From Martinezella tropici (lineage in GTDB: Bacteria > Pseudomonadota > Alphaproteobacteria > Rhizobiales > Rhizobiaceae), in contig JUHI01000002.1 of NCBI GenBank assembly GCA_000799755.1, forward strand, positions 1 to 64,000: a stretch of DNA of 64,000 nucleotides, in the 5' to 3' direction. The translations under genes were made by a program, and so were the position numbers. This document shows, piece by piece, positions 25,452-34,015 of the stretch. Within the stretch, counting starts at the first letter, position 1, and every line of letters starts with the position of its first letter. The notes under the pieces were generated by a model. It saw only the letters and a program-made list of their open reading frames with translations, had not been told where the DNA came from and searched no databases.

Positions 25452-26204
25452 ATGAAGACTTTATCGACAGATATGATCCGCATTGGTTCGGCGCGGATTG
25501 CCCGCCTTGCCGGAGTAACGGCAGCTGCGGTGCTGGTTGCCGCCGTTGCCCTGCAATTTGCCGGCCGCGCTTCGGCTGAAGATGCCCGTGTCATTCCATC
25601 GCCGAGCGCGGATGAAAAGGCAGGCTCCGCCAATACCGAGACGACCGTGCTTGCCGGCGGCTGCTTCTGGGGCGTCCAAGGTGTCTTCCAGCATGTCAAC
25701 GGCGTCATCAGCGCAACGTCGGGCTACACGGGCGGCAGCAAGGCTGCGGCGCATTATGAAATGGTGAGCGATGGCGACACCGGCCATGCCGAATCCGTGC
25801 GCATCGTCTTCGATCCTCACAAGATCAGCTACGGGCACCTGCTGCAGATCTATTTCTCGGTCGCGCATGATCCGACCGAACTGAACTATCAGGGGCCGGA
25901 TAGCGGCACGCAATATCGTTCGGCGATCTTCCCCACCAGCCAGTCGCAGGCGGACATTGCCAAGGCCTATATCGATCAGCTCAATCACGCCAAGGTCTTT
26001 GACGCTGCGATCGTCACCAAGATCGAGCCCGCGCGGCAGTTCTATGCGGCCGAGGACTATCATCAGGATTTCCTGACGACCCATCCGAGCTATCCCTATA
26101 TCGTCATCAACGACCTGCCGAAGATCAAGAACCTGCAGCATCTCTTCCCTGGGGATTATCGCGCCGCGCCGGTTCTGGTGACGGCAAGCGCCAGCGCGAA
26201 CTGA
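25452..26204 (+). CDS. msrA: Exported peptide-methionine (S)-S-oxide reductase
   Basis: A 250-residue MsrA with an N-terminal export segment (about 18-42, ending GRASAED), so it probably repairs oxidised methionine in the periplasm. The active site GGCFWG has Cys71, and the family motifs GYTGG, YEMVSDGDTGHAE and DPTELNYQGPDSGTQYRS are all present. Notably Cys71 is the only cysteine in the protein: the usual C-terminal resolving cysteines are missing. The sulfenic acid must therefore be reduced directly by an external thiol partner. No msrB is adjacent. Confidence 0.92.
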   Translation: MKTLSTDMIRIGSARIARLAGVTAAAVLVAAVALQFAGRASAEDARVIPSPSADEKAGSANTETTVLAGGCFWGVQGVFQHVNGVISATSGYTGGSKAAAHYEMVSDGDTGHAESVRIVFDPHKISYGHLLQIYFSVAHDPTELNYQGPDSGTQYRSAIFPTSQSQADIAKAYIDQLNHAKVFDAAIVTKIEPARQFYAAEDYHQDFLTTHPSYPYIVINDLPKIKNLQHLFPGDYRAAPVLVTASASAN

Positions 26205-26220
26205 ACGACAGGTGATGGTT

Positions 26221-26247
26221 TGACCGGCGAGTGATGCCCGCCGGTCA
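26221..26247. terminator. Terminator-like hairpin after msrA
   Basis: TGACCGGCG and CGCCGGTCA (26221-26229 and 26239-26247) form a perfect 9-bp stem 16 bases past the msrA stop. No T run follows, so termination is uncertain. Confidence 0.45.
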
Positions 26248-26335
26248 CGGCCGCCCTGCAAGAAATGCGCGTTACTGCCGGCTCGTCTGGTGTATTGGTG
26301 CCTTCACCATACATTGATCGAGAGTGCGTCTCGCC

Positions 26336-27259
26336 ATGATCGTTCGCGACCGGCCAAATCTCTTCCAGCTTTTCTTCATCGTTCGCGGATCGATCGTTCG
26401 GCGCATCCTGCCGCAGATCGTTGCCATTTTCCTGCTCTCCACGCTGATCGTCTGGGGGCACGAGGAGAAGCCGCATCTCATCGTCTCCTTTAACGGCTCG
26501 GCGCTGTCGCTGCTCGGCATTGCGCTGTCGATCTTCCTCGGCTTCCGCAACAATGCCTGCTACGACCGCTGGTGGGAGGGGCGACGTGACTGGGGGCAAC
26601 TTGTTCAGCTCGCGCGTAGCTTTGCCCGGCAGACGCTGGTGCTGGAGGGTGCAGGTGAAGTGGGCGTCGAGGCGCGCAAGAACCTGCTTCGCCTGACCAT
26701 GGCTTTCGCGCAGGCGCTGGTCTGTCTTCTGCGTGAAGGCAGCGATGAGGGCAAGGTGCTGCGCCTGCTGACGCCAAGCGAAGCCGAATTCTATCATGCT
26801 GCCCAGAACCGGCCCGACCTCATTCTGCGACTGATGTCCGCCGATCTCGCGCGGCTGAAGGCATCGGGTGCAATTTCGGATATCCAGTATCAGATGCTGG
26901 ATATCACAATCGGCCAGATGGGTGCGGCCCAGGCAGCCTGCGAGCGTCTGCGCAACACGCCGCTGCCCTTCGGCTATACGCTGCTCCTGCACCGCACCGC
27001 CTATCTCTTTTGTTTTCTGCTGCCTTTCGGCTATGTCGATACGCTCGGCTGGGGCTCGCCCTTTGTCACGGCGCTGATCGCTTACACTTTCTTTGGTCTC
27101 GATGCCCTGGGCGACGAATTGGAAGACCCATTCGGCCAGCGTCCCAACGCGCTCGCCATCGGTGCCCTTGCCGATACCATCGAGATCAATCTGCGTGACG
27201 CGCTGGGGGAAAAGAACCTGCCGGCGCTGCCGCAGCCCAAAGATTTCCTGCTGATGTAA
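26336..27259 (+). CDS. Bestrophin family membrane protein (UPF0187)
   Basis: A 307-residue membrane protein. The family core FLGFRNNACYDRWWEGRRDWGQ (within about 72-93), LPFGYTLLLHRTAYLFCFLL and ALIAYTFFGLDALGDELEDPFG are clear. Bacterial bestrophins are pentameric ion channels, many cation-selective. Four hydrophobic segments are visible. ATG 26336 is preferred; a GTG at 26324 is possible. It sits between msrA and an ECF sigma operon without overlap. Confidence 0.88.
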   Translation: MIVRDRPNLFQLFFIVRGSIVRRILPQIVAIFLLSTLIVWGHEEKPHLIVSFNGSALSLLGIALSIFLGFRNNACYDRWWEGRRDWGQLVQLARSFARQTLVLEGAGEVGVEARKNLLRLTMAFAQALVCLLREGSDEGKVLRLLTPSEAEFYHAAQNRPDLILRLMSADLARLKASGAISDIQYQMLDITIGQMGAAQAACERLRNTPLPFGYTLLLHRTAYLFCFLLPFGYVDTLGWGSPFVTALIAYTFFGLDALGDELEDPFGQRPNALAIGALADTIEINLRDALGEKNLPALPQPKDFLLM

Positions 27260-27287
27260 AAAATCTGCAAAATATTTGCGGGTCGAT

Positions 27288-27315
27288 GGAATAGAATCCG
27301 GAGTGCTTCCGTATA
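27288..27315 (+). promoter_or_regulatory. Candidate ECF-type promoter
   Basis: GGAAT at 27288-27292 and CGTATA at 27310-27315, 17 bases apart, resemble an ECF -35/-10 pair. The pair is placed so that transcription would start at or within a few bases of the sigma gene ATG (27323). This would suit autoregulation by the sigma factor encoded just downstream. Confidence 0.5.
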
Positions 27316-27322
27316 TAGGTGT

Positions 27323-27862
27323 ATGGAACGCAAAGGACGCACATTCGATGTTTTGGGGCAGCTCGGTTCGCTGAGACGTTACGCCCGCTCGCTCGTGCGC
27401 AATGCGGACGAGGCTGAAGATCTGGTGCATGACGCGCTGGTCAAGGCTTATGAGCGCAAGTCATCCTTCCGCCACGGCGGCAATCTGCGCACCTGGCTGT
27501 TGTCGATCCTGCACAATGTGCATATCGACCGACTGCGCCAGAAGAAATCGCTGAACCGTCGCCATGAAGAGGCGGCGGCCGAACTTGAAACGGCATTGCC
27601 GGCATCGCAGGACCATACGGTGCGTTTGAGCCAGGTCCGCGAAGCCTTCTTCAATCTGCCCGAGGAGCAGCGCGAGGCGCTGCATCTCGTGGCGATCGAG
27701 GACCTCTCCTATCAGGAGGCGGCAGCCGCACTTGGCATTCCTGTCGGCACGCTGATGTCCCGCATTGCGCGGGCTCGCGCCAGCCTGCGCAATTTCGAGG
27801 AGGCTACCTCCAAGGTTTCACATCTGCGGCTTATCGAGGGAGGCGGCAATGAAAATCGTTGA
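27323..27862 (+). CDS. ECF-type RNA polymerase sigma factor
   Basis: A 179-residue sigma-70 family protein with only regions 2 and 4. Region 2 spans about 13-75 (LRRYARSLVRNADEAEDLVH, then DALVKAYERKSSFRHG and NLRTWLLSILHNVHIDRLRQ). Region 4 spans about 105-160 (LPEEQREALHLVAIEDLSYQ then EAAAALGIPVGTLMSRIARA). No Shine-Dalgarno is visible before ATG 27323 and a candidate promoter ends 7 bases upstream, so the transcript may be leaderless. The anti-sigma gene overlaps its end by 14 bases. The two form a classic sigma/anti-sigma unit; the inducing signal is unknown. Confidence 0.9.
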   Translation: MERKGRTFDVLGQLGSLRRYARSLVRNADEAEDLVHDALVKAYERKSSFRHGGNLRTWLLSILHNVHIDRLRQKKSLNRRHEEAAAELETALPASQDHTVRLSQVREAFFNLPEEQREALHLVAIEDLSYQEAAAALGIPVGTLMSRIARARASLRNFEEATSKVSHLRLIEGGGNENR

Positions 27863-28619
27863 TCCGATCATCGATACCGATCTCGACGCTTATGTCGATG
27901 GTGAGCTCACGCTCGCGCGGCGGGTCGAGGTGGAGTCCTACCTCTCGGAGCACCCCGAGACTGCGGCCAAGGTGATGGCTGACATGAGCATTCGTGGCGA
28001 GTTGCGCATGGCGCTGGCTGGCGAAGGTCGTGTGCTGAGAGTTGAGACGCGGGAAGCCGCGCGGCGGCTGGAGCGCGGATTGGTCTATGGCCGCATGCTG
28101 GGCTCTTTCCAGCGCGTCGCCGCCATCGCCGTTCTGGTCACGACCGGCTGGGTCGCGCATACCTCCTTCGGCGCCTTTACGGCGAGCGAGGTCAGCGCAT
28201 CGACGAGGCCGCCGGCTTTCGTCGATGACGCGGTGCGCGCCTACAAGACGACCGCCGTCAGGGAAGAGATCAAGCCGCAGTCGGCGGCCGCAAATTACAA
28301 TCCGGATGAAATCCGCGCATCGACGGCAATCGTATTGCCTGAACTGCCGGGCGACTGGCGCGTCACCGACGCGCAGATCTATCCGTCCGAATTCGGTCCG
28401 AGCGTCGAAATGATGGTCGATGCCGGGGAAGACGGACATTTATCACTATTCGCCGTCCGTCCGGGCAATTTCGCCGTCAAGGACGTCAGTCACATCAAGC
28501 GTGACGATGTTCAGGCTGCCTATTGGCAGATCGGTGAAGTCGCCTATGCGTTGATCGGCAACGGCAAGGTGGGTCAGCTCGACGGCGATGCCGAAAAGCT
28601 TGCCCGCAGCCTGTACTAG
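27849..28619 (+). CDS. Membrane anti-sigma factor
   Basis: A 256-residue protein that starts inside the sigma gene (14-base overlap), with GAGGGAGG before the ATG. The cytoplasmic N-terminus (DTDLDAYVDGELTLARRVEV, about residues 9-28) resembles RsiW-type anti-sigma domains, but the zinc-binding His-Cys-Cys set is absent. One membrane helix lies at about 91-108 (RVAAIAVLVTTGWVAHTSF). The remaining C-terminal half is periplasmic and could sense the signal. It should hold the partner sigma factor inactive at the membrane until released. Confidence 0.85.
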   Translation: MKIVDPIIDTDLDAYVDGELTLARRVEVESYLSEHPETAAKVMADMSIRGELRMALAGEGRVLRVETREAARRLERGLVYGRMLGSFQRVAAIAVLVTTGWVAHTSFGAFTASEVSASTRPPAFVDDAVRAYKTTAVREEIKPQSAAANYNPDEIRASTAIVLPELPGDWRVTDAQIYPSEFGPSVEMMVDAGEDGHLSLFAVRPGNFAVKDVSHIKRDDVQAAYWQIGEVAYALIGNGKVGQLDGDAEKLARSLY

Positions 28620-28640
28620 TTCGAATTAAAGGAGACGACC

Positions 28641-29357
28641 ATGAACCCGACCAATCCGGGATACGGCTATGGAGCCGGCGCCGGCTCTCAGGCGCTCTTC
28701 GACGAAGGTCTGCGCCGGCATATGCTGCGTGTCTACAACTACATGGGCATCGGCCTTGTGGTCACCGGCATCGTCGCGCTGATCGTTGGTACGACGCCGG
28801 CGCTCTATGTGCCGATCTTCCAGTCGCCACTGAAGTGGGTCGTCATGCTGGCGCCGCTCGCCTTCGTGTTCTTCTTCTCGTTCCGCATCCAGACGATGTC
28901 GGCAAGCACGGCGCAGATGATGTTCTGGGCTTTCTGTGCCGTCATGGGCCTGTCGCTGGCTTCGGTCTTCCTGGTCTTTACCGGCACGAGCATCGCCCGC
29001 ACCTTCTTCATCGCCGCGACCATGTTCGGCGCGACCAGCCTCTACGGCTACACGACCAAGCGTGACCTTTCCAACATGGGCTCGTTCCTGATGATGGGTC
29101 TGTTCGGCGTGATCATCGCCAGCATCGTCAACATCTTCCTCGGTTCGAGCGCGCTGCAGTTCGCCATCTCGGTCATCGGTATCGTCGTCTTCGTCGGCCT
29201 GACCGCCTGGGATACGCAGAACATCAAGGAACAGTATGCCGAGAACCATGATCAGGAATCGCAGCAGAAGCTTGCCGTCTTCGGTGCCCTGTCGCTCTAC
29301 CTGAACTTCGTCAACATCTTCCAGCTGCTGCTGAACTTCACCGGCGAGCGCGAGTAG
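28641..29357 (+). CDS. Bax inhibitor-1/YccA family membrane protein
   Basis: A 238-residue protein with seven hydrophobic helices and the BI-1 family end pattern GLTAWDTQNIKEQYAENHD and LSLYLNFVNIFQLLL. The N-terminus is a glycine-rich tail (NPGYGYGAGAGSQ). Bacterial homologues such as YbhL and BsYetJ are pH-sensitive calcium leak channels. AAGGAG precedes the ATG. It lies 21 bases after the anti-sigma gene and may be co-transcribed with the sigma operon, though housekeeping expression is also possible. Confidence 0.9.
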   Translation: MNPTNPGYGYGAGAGSQALFDEGLRRHMLRVYNYMGIGLVVTGIVALIVGTTPALYVPIFQSPLKWVVMLAPLAFVFFFSFRIQTMSASTAQMMFWAFCAVMGLSLASVFLVFTGTSIARTFFIAATMFGATSLYGYTTKRDLSNMGSFLMMGLFGVIIASIVNIFLGSSALQFAISVIGIVVFVGLTAWDTQNIKEQYAENHDQESQQKLAVFGALSLYLNFVNIFQLLLNFTGERE

Positions 29358-29463
29358 TTTGAAATTGCCTGCTTGAGCATGGTCTGAGCTAAAGGGCACT
29401 CCACGCCTTTGGTGATCATGCTTCGGGAATGCGTCTCCCTGGGGGCTTGTTGAGACGCATGAC

Positions 29464-29497
29464 GCGCCTGCAGTATCTGCGCCGATACTGCAGGCGC
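29464..29497 (+). terminator. Strong hairpin downstream of the Bax inhibitor gene
   Basis: GCGCCTGCAGTATC (29464-29477) pairs perfectly over 14 bp with 29484-29497 around a 6-base loop. AACTTATTT follows, a weak T-rich tail. It is the most stable hairpin after the operon and a plausible terminator. Confidence 0.6.
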
Positions 29498-29682
29498 AAC
29501 TTATTTGAGGGCAAGCGAATTTGGCTTTAGGTCCTGGCCGATGTGCCGCGAAGGTCGCGAACTATCGCAAGCTGCATCGGCGGACGATAGCCGGGTTCCA
29601 TGCCGAAGCTGCCTCCACAACCATCTTCGCCGCCCGGCGGCAAAGGGGGAAGGTGCCGGACCAAGAGAGCACCGTCTAAAGA

Positions 29683-29721
29683 AAGGGCCCGATAGCGCAG
29701 ATCTGCTGCCATCGGGCCCTT
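29683..29721 (-). terminator. Rho-independent terminator of dgoD
   Basis: AAGGGCCCGAT and ATCGGGCCCTT (29683-29693 and 29711-29721) form an 11-bp perfect stem. Read on the minus strand it is followed by a T-rich TTCTTT, 50 bases past the dgoD stop. Confidence 0.75.
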
Positions 29722-29770
29722 AATCATTCGGAATGGAAAATTGCCGGCCTTTCAGATGAAGGCCGGACTT

Positions 29771-30919
29771 TTACCACTCGGCAACGCTGCCATCCTCGTG
29801 GCGCCAGACGGGGTTGCGCCAGCGATGGCCTTCCTTGGCGCGCTCGATAACATAGGCCTCGTCGACCTCGATGCCGAGGCCGGGTCCTTGCGGGATCGAG
29901 ACGAAGCCGTCGGCATAGTGGAACACCTCTTTGTTGGAGATGTAGTCGAGGATGTCGTTGCCCTTGTTGTAGTGGATGCCGAGGCTCTGCTCCTGGATGA
30001 ATGCGTTGTAGCTGACGGCATCGACCTGCAGGCAGGCGGCAAGGGCGATCGGCCCAAGCGGGCAATGCGGGGCGAGCGCCACGTCATAGGCTTCGGCCAT
30101 GGCCGCGATCTTGCGGCATTCGGTGATGCCGCCGGCATGGGACAGGTCCGGCTGCAGAATGTCGACATAACCGTCCGACAGTACCGACTTGAAGTCCCAG
30201 CGCGAATAGAGGCGCTCACCCAAGGCGATCGGCGTCGAGCAATGGTTGGCGATTTCCTTCAGCGCCTCGCGGTTTTCAGACAGTACCGGCTCCTCGATGA
30301 AGAGCAGCTTGTAGGGCTCGAGCTCCTTGGCGAGCACCTTGGCCATCGGCCGGTGGACGCGGCCGTGGAAATCGACGCCGATGCCGATATAGGGGCCGAT
30401 CGCCTCGCGGATGGTGGCGATGGTTTCGACGGCCTTCTCTACCTTGTCGTAGGTGTCGACGATCTGCATTTCCTCGCAGCCGTTGAGCTTGATCGCCTTG
30501 AAGCCGCGGGCGACGACCTCCTTGGCATTGTTGGCGACGTCGGACGGGCGGTCGCCGCCGATCCAGGAATAGACCTTGATCTTGTCGCGCACCTGGCCAC
30601 CGAGCAGCGAATGGATCGGCTGTCCGAGCGCCTTGCCCTTGATGTCCCAGAGCGCCTGGTCGATACCGGCGAGCGCCGACATGTGGATGGCGCCACCGCG
30701 ATAGAAGCCGGCGCGGTACATGACGGTCCAATGGTCCTCGATCAGGAACGGGTCCTTGCCGATCAGATAGTCCTCCAGCTCGTGGACGGCGGCCTGCACG
30801 GTCAGCGCGCGACCCTCGACCACGGGCTCGCCCCAGCCGGTGATGCCTTCGTCGGTCTCGATCTTCAGGAACATCCAGCGCGGCGGAACGATGTAGGTTG
30901 TCAGCTTGGTGATTTTCAT
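29771..30919 (-). CDS. dgoD: D-galactonate dehydratase
   Basis: A 382-residue enolase-superfamily enzyme, the same length as E. coli DgoD. Metal ligands Asp183, Glu209 and Glu235 (GVDFHG, FIEEP, ALGER), catalytic His185 and His285 (APHCPLGP), and Glu310 all fall at the E. coli positions. It dehydrates D-galactonate to 2-keto-3-deoxygalactonate in the De Ley-Doudoroff pathway. The start is set at 30919 (MKITKLTTY); the frame extends upstream without a signal. A GntR gene lies 46 bases upstream on the same strand, matching the dgoR-dgoD arrangement. The kinase and aldolase of the pathway are not in the window. Confidence 0.93.
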   Translation of the reverse strand: MKITKLTTYIVPPRWMFLKIETDEGITGWGEPVVEGRALTVQAAVHELEDYLIGKDPFLIEDHWTVMYRAGFYRGGAIHMSALAGIDQALWDIKGKALGQPIHSLLGGQVRDKIKVYSWIGGDRPSDVANNAKEVVARGFKAIKLNGCEEMQIVDTYDKVEKAVETIATIREAIGPYIGIGVDFHGRVHRPMAKVLAKELEPYKLLFIEEPVLSENREALKEIANHCSTPIALGERLYSRWDFKSVLSDGYVDILQPDLSHAGGITECRKIAAMAEAYDVALAPHCPLGPIALAACLQVDAVSYNAFIQEQSLGIHYNKGNDILDYISNKEVFHYADGFVSIPQGPGLGIEVDEAYVIERAKEGHRWRNPVWRHEDGSVAEW

Positions 30920-30965
30920 AGGAACGCTTCCAGTTCGGCTTTGGCCAGTTGGGCTTCGGATTGCA

Positions 30966-31760
30966 TCAGCGGCGCGGCGCCGCGGATTTCGGGGTATCGG
31001 ACAATGGTCTGAGGCTATCGCGTGAGCGCCGCTCGACGGCGAGGTCGCGGGCGGCAAGATCGAGCATGCGATGGGCGCAGTCTCGTGCCGCGGTACGGTC
31101 GCGAAGACGCAGCGCCTCGACCAGTTCGCCGTGAACCGTGATTGCCTCGACGCGGCTATGAGCGGCGACGTTGGAGGCGTGAAGGGCGTATTTCAGACCG
31201 GCGTGCATGGCGCTGGAAAGGCGGCGGAACACCTGGTTGTGACTGGCGCCAAGCAGGACCTTATGGAAGGTTACGTCTGCCTCGGTGAAGCTCTCGGGAT
31301 CGTCGCCACTGTCGCGCATCTGCTGCCATGCGTTCTCCAGGTCGGCAATTTCCCGGGCGGTGGCGCGCTCTGCCGCATATTCGGCCGCAGCGGGTTCTAT
31401 GGTGCGGCGCGCTTCCAGGATAGAGCCGAGAATATCGAAATCGGCGATATGGGGACCCATCCATTCCAGCACGTCCTGATCGAGGATGTTCCAGTCGTCC
31501 TTGTCGCAGACCGACGTGCCAATGCGCGGCTTGCCCCGCACCAGCCCTTTCGATTCCAGCACTTTGAGGGATTCGCGGATGACCGTGCGGCTGACACCAT
31601 ACATTTCGCAGAGGTCGTTTTCACGCGGCAGGGGCGAGCCGGAGGGATAACGTTCGGCGCAGATGTCTTCCGCAATCGCCGCCGTCACATTCTTGCGCAC
31701 GCGCGGACGGCGGTCAGGCCGCGCCGATGCGCCGTGCTCCTGCCTTTCAAGCGAGTCCAC
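30966..31760 (-). CDS. GntR/FadR family regulator (DgoR-like)
   Basis: A 264-residue regulator. The winged helix spans about 20-85 ([20 protein letters not shown], then [20 protein letters not shown] and [20 protein letters not shown]). A FadR-type all-helical C-terminal domain follows with the metal-ligand pattern [14 protein letters not shown]. The start is placed at GTG 31760 because GGAGG lies 7 bases upstream; the frame continues to TTG 31853 without a signal. It precedes dgoD, so it should be the galactonate-responsive repressor of this operon. A long inverted repeat lies about 90 bases upstream. Confidence 0.87.
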   Translation of the reverse strand: MDSLERQEHGASARPDRRPRVRKNVTAAIAEDICAERYPSGSPLPRENDLCEMYGVSRTVIRESLKVLESKGLVRGKPRIGTSVCDKDDWNILDQDVLEWMGPHIADFDILGSILEARRTIEPAAAEYAAERATAREIADLENAWQQMRDSGDDPESFTEADVTFHKVLLGASHNQVFRRLSSAMHAGLKYALHASNVAAHSRVEAITVHGELVEALRLRDRTAARDCAHRMLDLAARDLAVERRSRDSLRPLSDTPKSAAPRR

Positions 31761-31851
31761 GCTCTTTCCTCCACTCCACTTCGCCGACTCCGCGAAAACC
31801 TCACGCGGCAGAAGACCGTGCATATCCGCTGCATAAGCAGGAGGATAGTCC

Positions 31852-31888
31852 AATCATCATACATAGGCAATATTCTTGTATGATGATT
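31852..31888. promoter_or_regulatory. Inverted-repeat operator upstream of gntR-dgoD
   Basis: AATCATCATACA (31852-31863) and TGTATGATGATT (31877-31888) are perfect 12-bp arms with a 13-base spacer. The site lies between the gntR-dgoD operon and the divergent osmC gene. It may hold two GntR half-operators or one extended site. Confidence 0.7.
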
Positions 31889-32088
31889 TAACGTGATGAG
31901 ATGACCTGCGTTTGGAACAATCTTTCTCCCCAAGCTTTCAGAAATCAGCGGCGCTGCTGTTACCGCGGCGTCGTCTTGGAGGGATAGAAGGATTATGGTG
32001 CCGGTGCAGGCGGTCATGCCGCCTGCCACCGGGCACACGGGAAGGCGGGTTCCGCTCCCGAAGCTCATTCAACGACAAGGAGGACGAC

Positions 32089-32520
32089 ATGCAGATCAAT
32101 CGTACAGCTTCGGCTCAATGGTCGGGCGGCTTGAAGGATGGCAAGGGTCAGATTTCGACGCAGAGCGGCGCGCTCAACAACTACCCCTATGGTTTCGCCA
32201 GCCGCTTCGAAGGGGTTGCCGGAACCAATCCGGAAGAGCTGATCGGTGCTGCGCATGCGGGTTGTTTCACCATGGCACTGTCGCTGATCCTGAACGAGGC
32301 CGGCTTCACCGCCGAGAGCATGGAGACGACGGCCAAGGTGACACTTGAAAAGGTAGAAGACGGCTTCGCCATCACCGCGATCCATCTGACATTGACGGGC
32401 AAGGTTCCCGGCGCCGATGAGGCGACGTTCACCGAGCTTGCCAACAAGGCGAAGGCCGGTTGCCCGATTTCCAAGGCGCTTGCCTCCGTTCCGATTTCGC
32501 TGGAAGTCCACGCCGCCTAA
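32089..32520 (+). CDS. OsmC family peroxiredoxin
   Basis: A 143-residue OsmC/Ohr family protein. Peroxidatic Cys59 is in GAAHAGCFTMALS and resolving Cys125 in KAGCPISKAL; the pattern matches OsmC rather than Ohr. It reduces organic hydroperoxides in the cytoplasm. ATG 32089 has AAGGAGG 6 bases upstream. The frame opens at 31912, but the first part has no OsmC homology and lacks a signal. It stands alone and is divergent from the gntR-dgoD operon. Confidence 0.92.
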   Translation: MQINRTASAQWSGGLKDGKGQISTQSGALNNYPYGFASRFEGVAGTNPEELIGAAHAGCFTMALSLILNEAGFTAESMETTAKVTLEKVEDGFAITAIHLTLTGKVPGADEATFTELANKAKAGCPISKALASVPISLEVHAA

Positions 32521-32537
32521 GCGACCGTTTCGCCTCT

Positions 32538-32563
32538 CGCGCCGCGCTGGCTGGTGCGGCGCG
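32538..32563 (+). terminator. GC-rich hairpin after osmC
   Basis: CGCGCCGC and GCGGCGCG (32538-32545 and 32556-32563) form an 8-bp stem 18 bases past the osmC stop. There is no T run directly after it, so it is only terminator-like. Confidence 0.45.
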
Positions 32564-32636
32564 CTTCGTATATATTAGGCATTCGAGCATTGGGCTGTCA
32601 TTTCAATCGAAATGCAATGCTCAAGGGGAGGGGCGA

Positions 32637-33116
32637 ATGTCTGGAATACTTTTGATTCATGTCGTCATCAGCTTGATTGCCATCATCAGCGGCATCGTCG
32701 TGGCCTACGGGTTCCTCACGGCAAACCGTCATGACCGATCGACGCTCGTCTATATGCTGACGACGGCGCTCACCAGCCTGACGGGTTTTCTGTTCCCGTT
32801 TCACGGTGTCACGCCGGCGATCGTGGTCGGTATTCTCTGTCTTCTCATTTTCATTCCGACGGCGCTGGCGCGCTATAGGTTTCATCTTGCCGGCATCTGG
32901 CGGTCCGTCTTCGTGGTGGGTGCCTTGGTGCTCCTGTTCTTCAACTGTCTCGTGCTGATCATTCAGTCGTTCCAGAAGATACCGGCGCTTAATGTGTTGG
33001 CCCCCAACGGCAACGAACCACCGATCATGGCGGCGCAAGTCGTGCTTCTGGTGGCATGCGTTTTGGTCGGTTATTTCAGCATTCGTCGCTTCCATCCGAC
33101 GCTTCTGGGAGTCTGA
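32637..33116 (+). CDS. Hypothetical multi-pass membrane protein
   Basis: A 159-residue hydrophobic protein with about five membrane segments, the first at LLIHVVISLIAIISGIVVAY (residues 5-24), the second at about 38-58 and the last at about 131-149. A short polar loop ALNVLAPNGNEPP lies near residue 122. ATG 32637 has AGGGGAGG just upstream. No family could be recognised. It stands alone between osmC and the TetR-RND locus. Confidence 0.75.
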   Translation: MSGILLIHVVISLIAIISGIVVAYGFLTANRHDRSTLVYMLTTALTSLTGFLFPFHGVTPAIVVGILCLLIFIPTALARYRFHLAGIWRSVFVVGALVLLFFNCLVLIIQSFQKIPALNVLAPNGNEPPIMAAQVVLLVACVLVGYFSIRRFHPTLLGV

Positions 33117-33271
33117 CGAGACGCCGTTCGCATCTGCGGCATAATGTCGGACACTTTCGGCTTCGAGTGCTAGATCGTTCGCGATCGTTTAACTCTTACT
33201 TCAAGTTGTCCGGCGCATTCTCGGTTTATTGAATAGTATCTAAAAACTGCCTGTGGTTGTGGGCGGTTTGA

Positions 33272-33334
33272 TTGACATCGGCGCTCTTATGATTTACGAG
33301 TGACGAAAATTAAAAATCGTCACTCGTAAATCAT
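33272..33334 (+). promoter_or_regulatory. Promoter with a 46-bp perfect-arm palindrome
   Basis: A TTGACA hexamer (33272-33277) is followed by an 18-bp inverted repeat: left arm 33289-33306, right arm 33317-33334, pairing perfectly around a 10-base A/T spacer. The palindrome would overlap the -10 region and ends 11 bases before the tetR start at 33346. It is probably the operator of that TetR protein; it can also form a strong hairpin in the leader RNA. Confidence 0.75.
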
Positions 33335-33345
33335 CAGGCTTTTCC

Positions 33346-33954
33346 ATGCTCGATCTTAACGATGTCAGCGCCGATCTTGCCCGCCAGGAAAACATCACGC
33401 GGATTCTCGATGCCGCTGAAAAGCTCTTTCGTCACTACGGCTACAGCAAGACGAATGTCGCTGACATCGCCCGCGATCTCGGCATGTCGACCGCCAATAT
33501 CTATCGCTTCTTTGGCTCAAAGGTCGAAATCCACCAGGCTCTTTGCGGGCGGATGCTGGAACTCAGCTATCAGATAGCCCTCGCCAATCGCAATCTGCCG
33601 CTCAGTGCAGCCGAGCGGCTGCGCGCCTACACCATGTCTCAATACAAGATGACATTGGAGACCATGCTCGACGAGCAGAAGGTTCACGAGATGGTCATCG
33701 TCGCCATAGAGCGCGACTGGCACGTCATCGAAAAGCACATAGAGCGTATGCAGGAGCTACTCGCCGAGATCATCGCCGACGGGATTGCTGCCGGCGAGTT
33801 CGCCGAGCAGGACCCGCATGTCGCTGCCAAGTGCTTCTCCGCGGCGACGGTCGATCTCTGTCATCCGCAGATGGTGGCGCAGTGCCTCGCCAAGTCCTAT
33901 CAGGCCGATCCCGAAGACCTCGTCGAATTCGTCATCAGGGCCTTGAAGAAATAG
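33346..33954 (+). CDS. TetR/AcrR family regulator of the RND pump
   Basis: A 202-residue protein with the TetR helix-turn-helix at about 16-62 (NITRILDAAEKLFRHYGYSK and LGMSTANIYRFFGSKVEIHQ) and the C-terminal TetR_C-type domain common in RND-linked regulators (AAKCFSAATVDLCHPQMVAQ). It lies 61 bases upstream of the membrane fusion protein gene on the same strand, so it is probably the first gene of a three-gene unit it represses. No strong ribosome binding site is seen; the palindrome at 33289-33334 fills the leader. Confidence 0.9.
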   Translation: MLDLNDVSADLARQENITRILDAAEKLFRHYGYSKTNVADIARDLGMSTANIYRFFGSKVEIHQALCGRMLELSYQIALANRNLPLSAAERLRAYTMSQYKMTLETMLDEQKVHEMVIVAIERDWHVIEKHIERMQELLAEIIADGIAAGEFAEQDPHVAAKCFSAATVDLCHPQMVAQCLAKSYQADPEDLVEFVIRALKK

Positions 33955-34015
33955 CAATGCGCGCACCGGATGGCCGGCGTGTTCTCACTTTTCTGTTCGA
34001 TTTTAGGAGAGCGAC

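Larger units (their letters stand above)
29358..29770. other. Gene-free region with stacked hairpins
   Basis: No supported gene lies in these 413 bases. Four dyads occupy it: a RIME-like element with AGCATG/CATGCT arms (29375-29424), a 9-bp stem ATGCGTCTC (29429-29437) with GAGACGCAT (29452-29460), a 14-bp perfect stem (29464-29497) and the dgoD terminator (29683-29721). The two small frames between them have no homology-like features. Confidence 0.6.
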
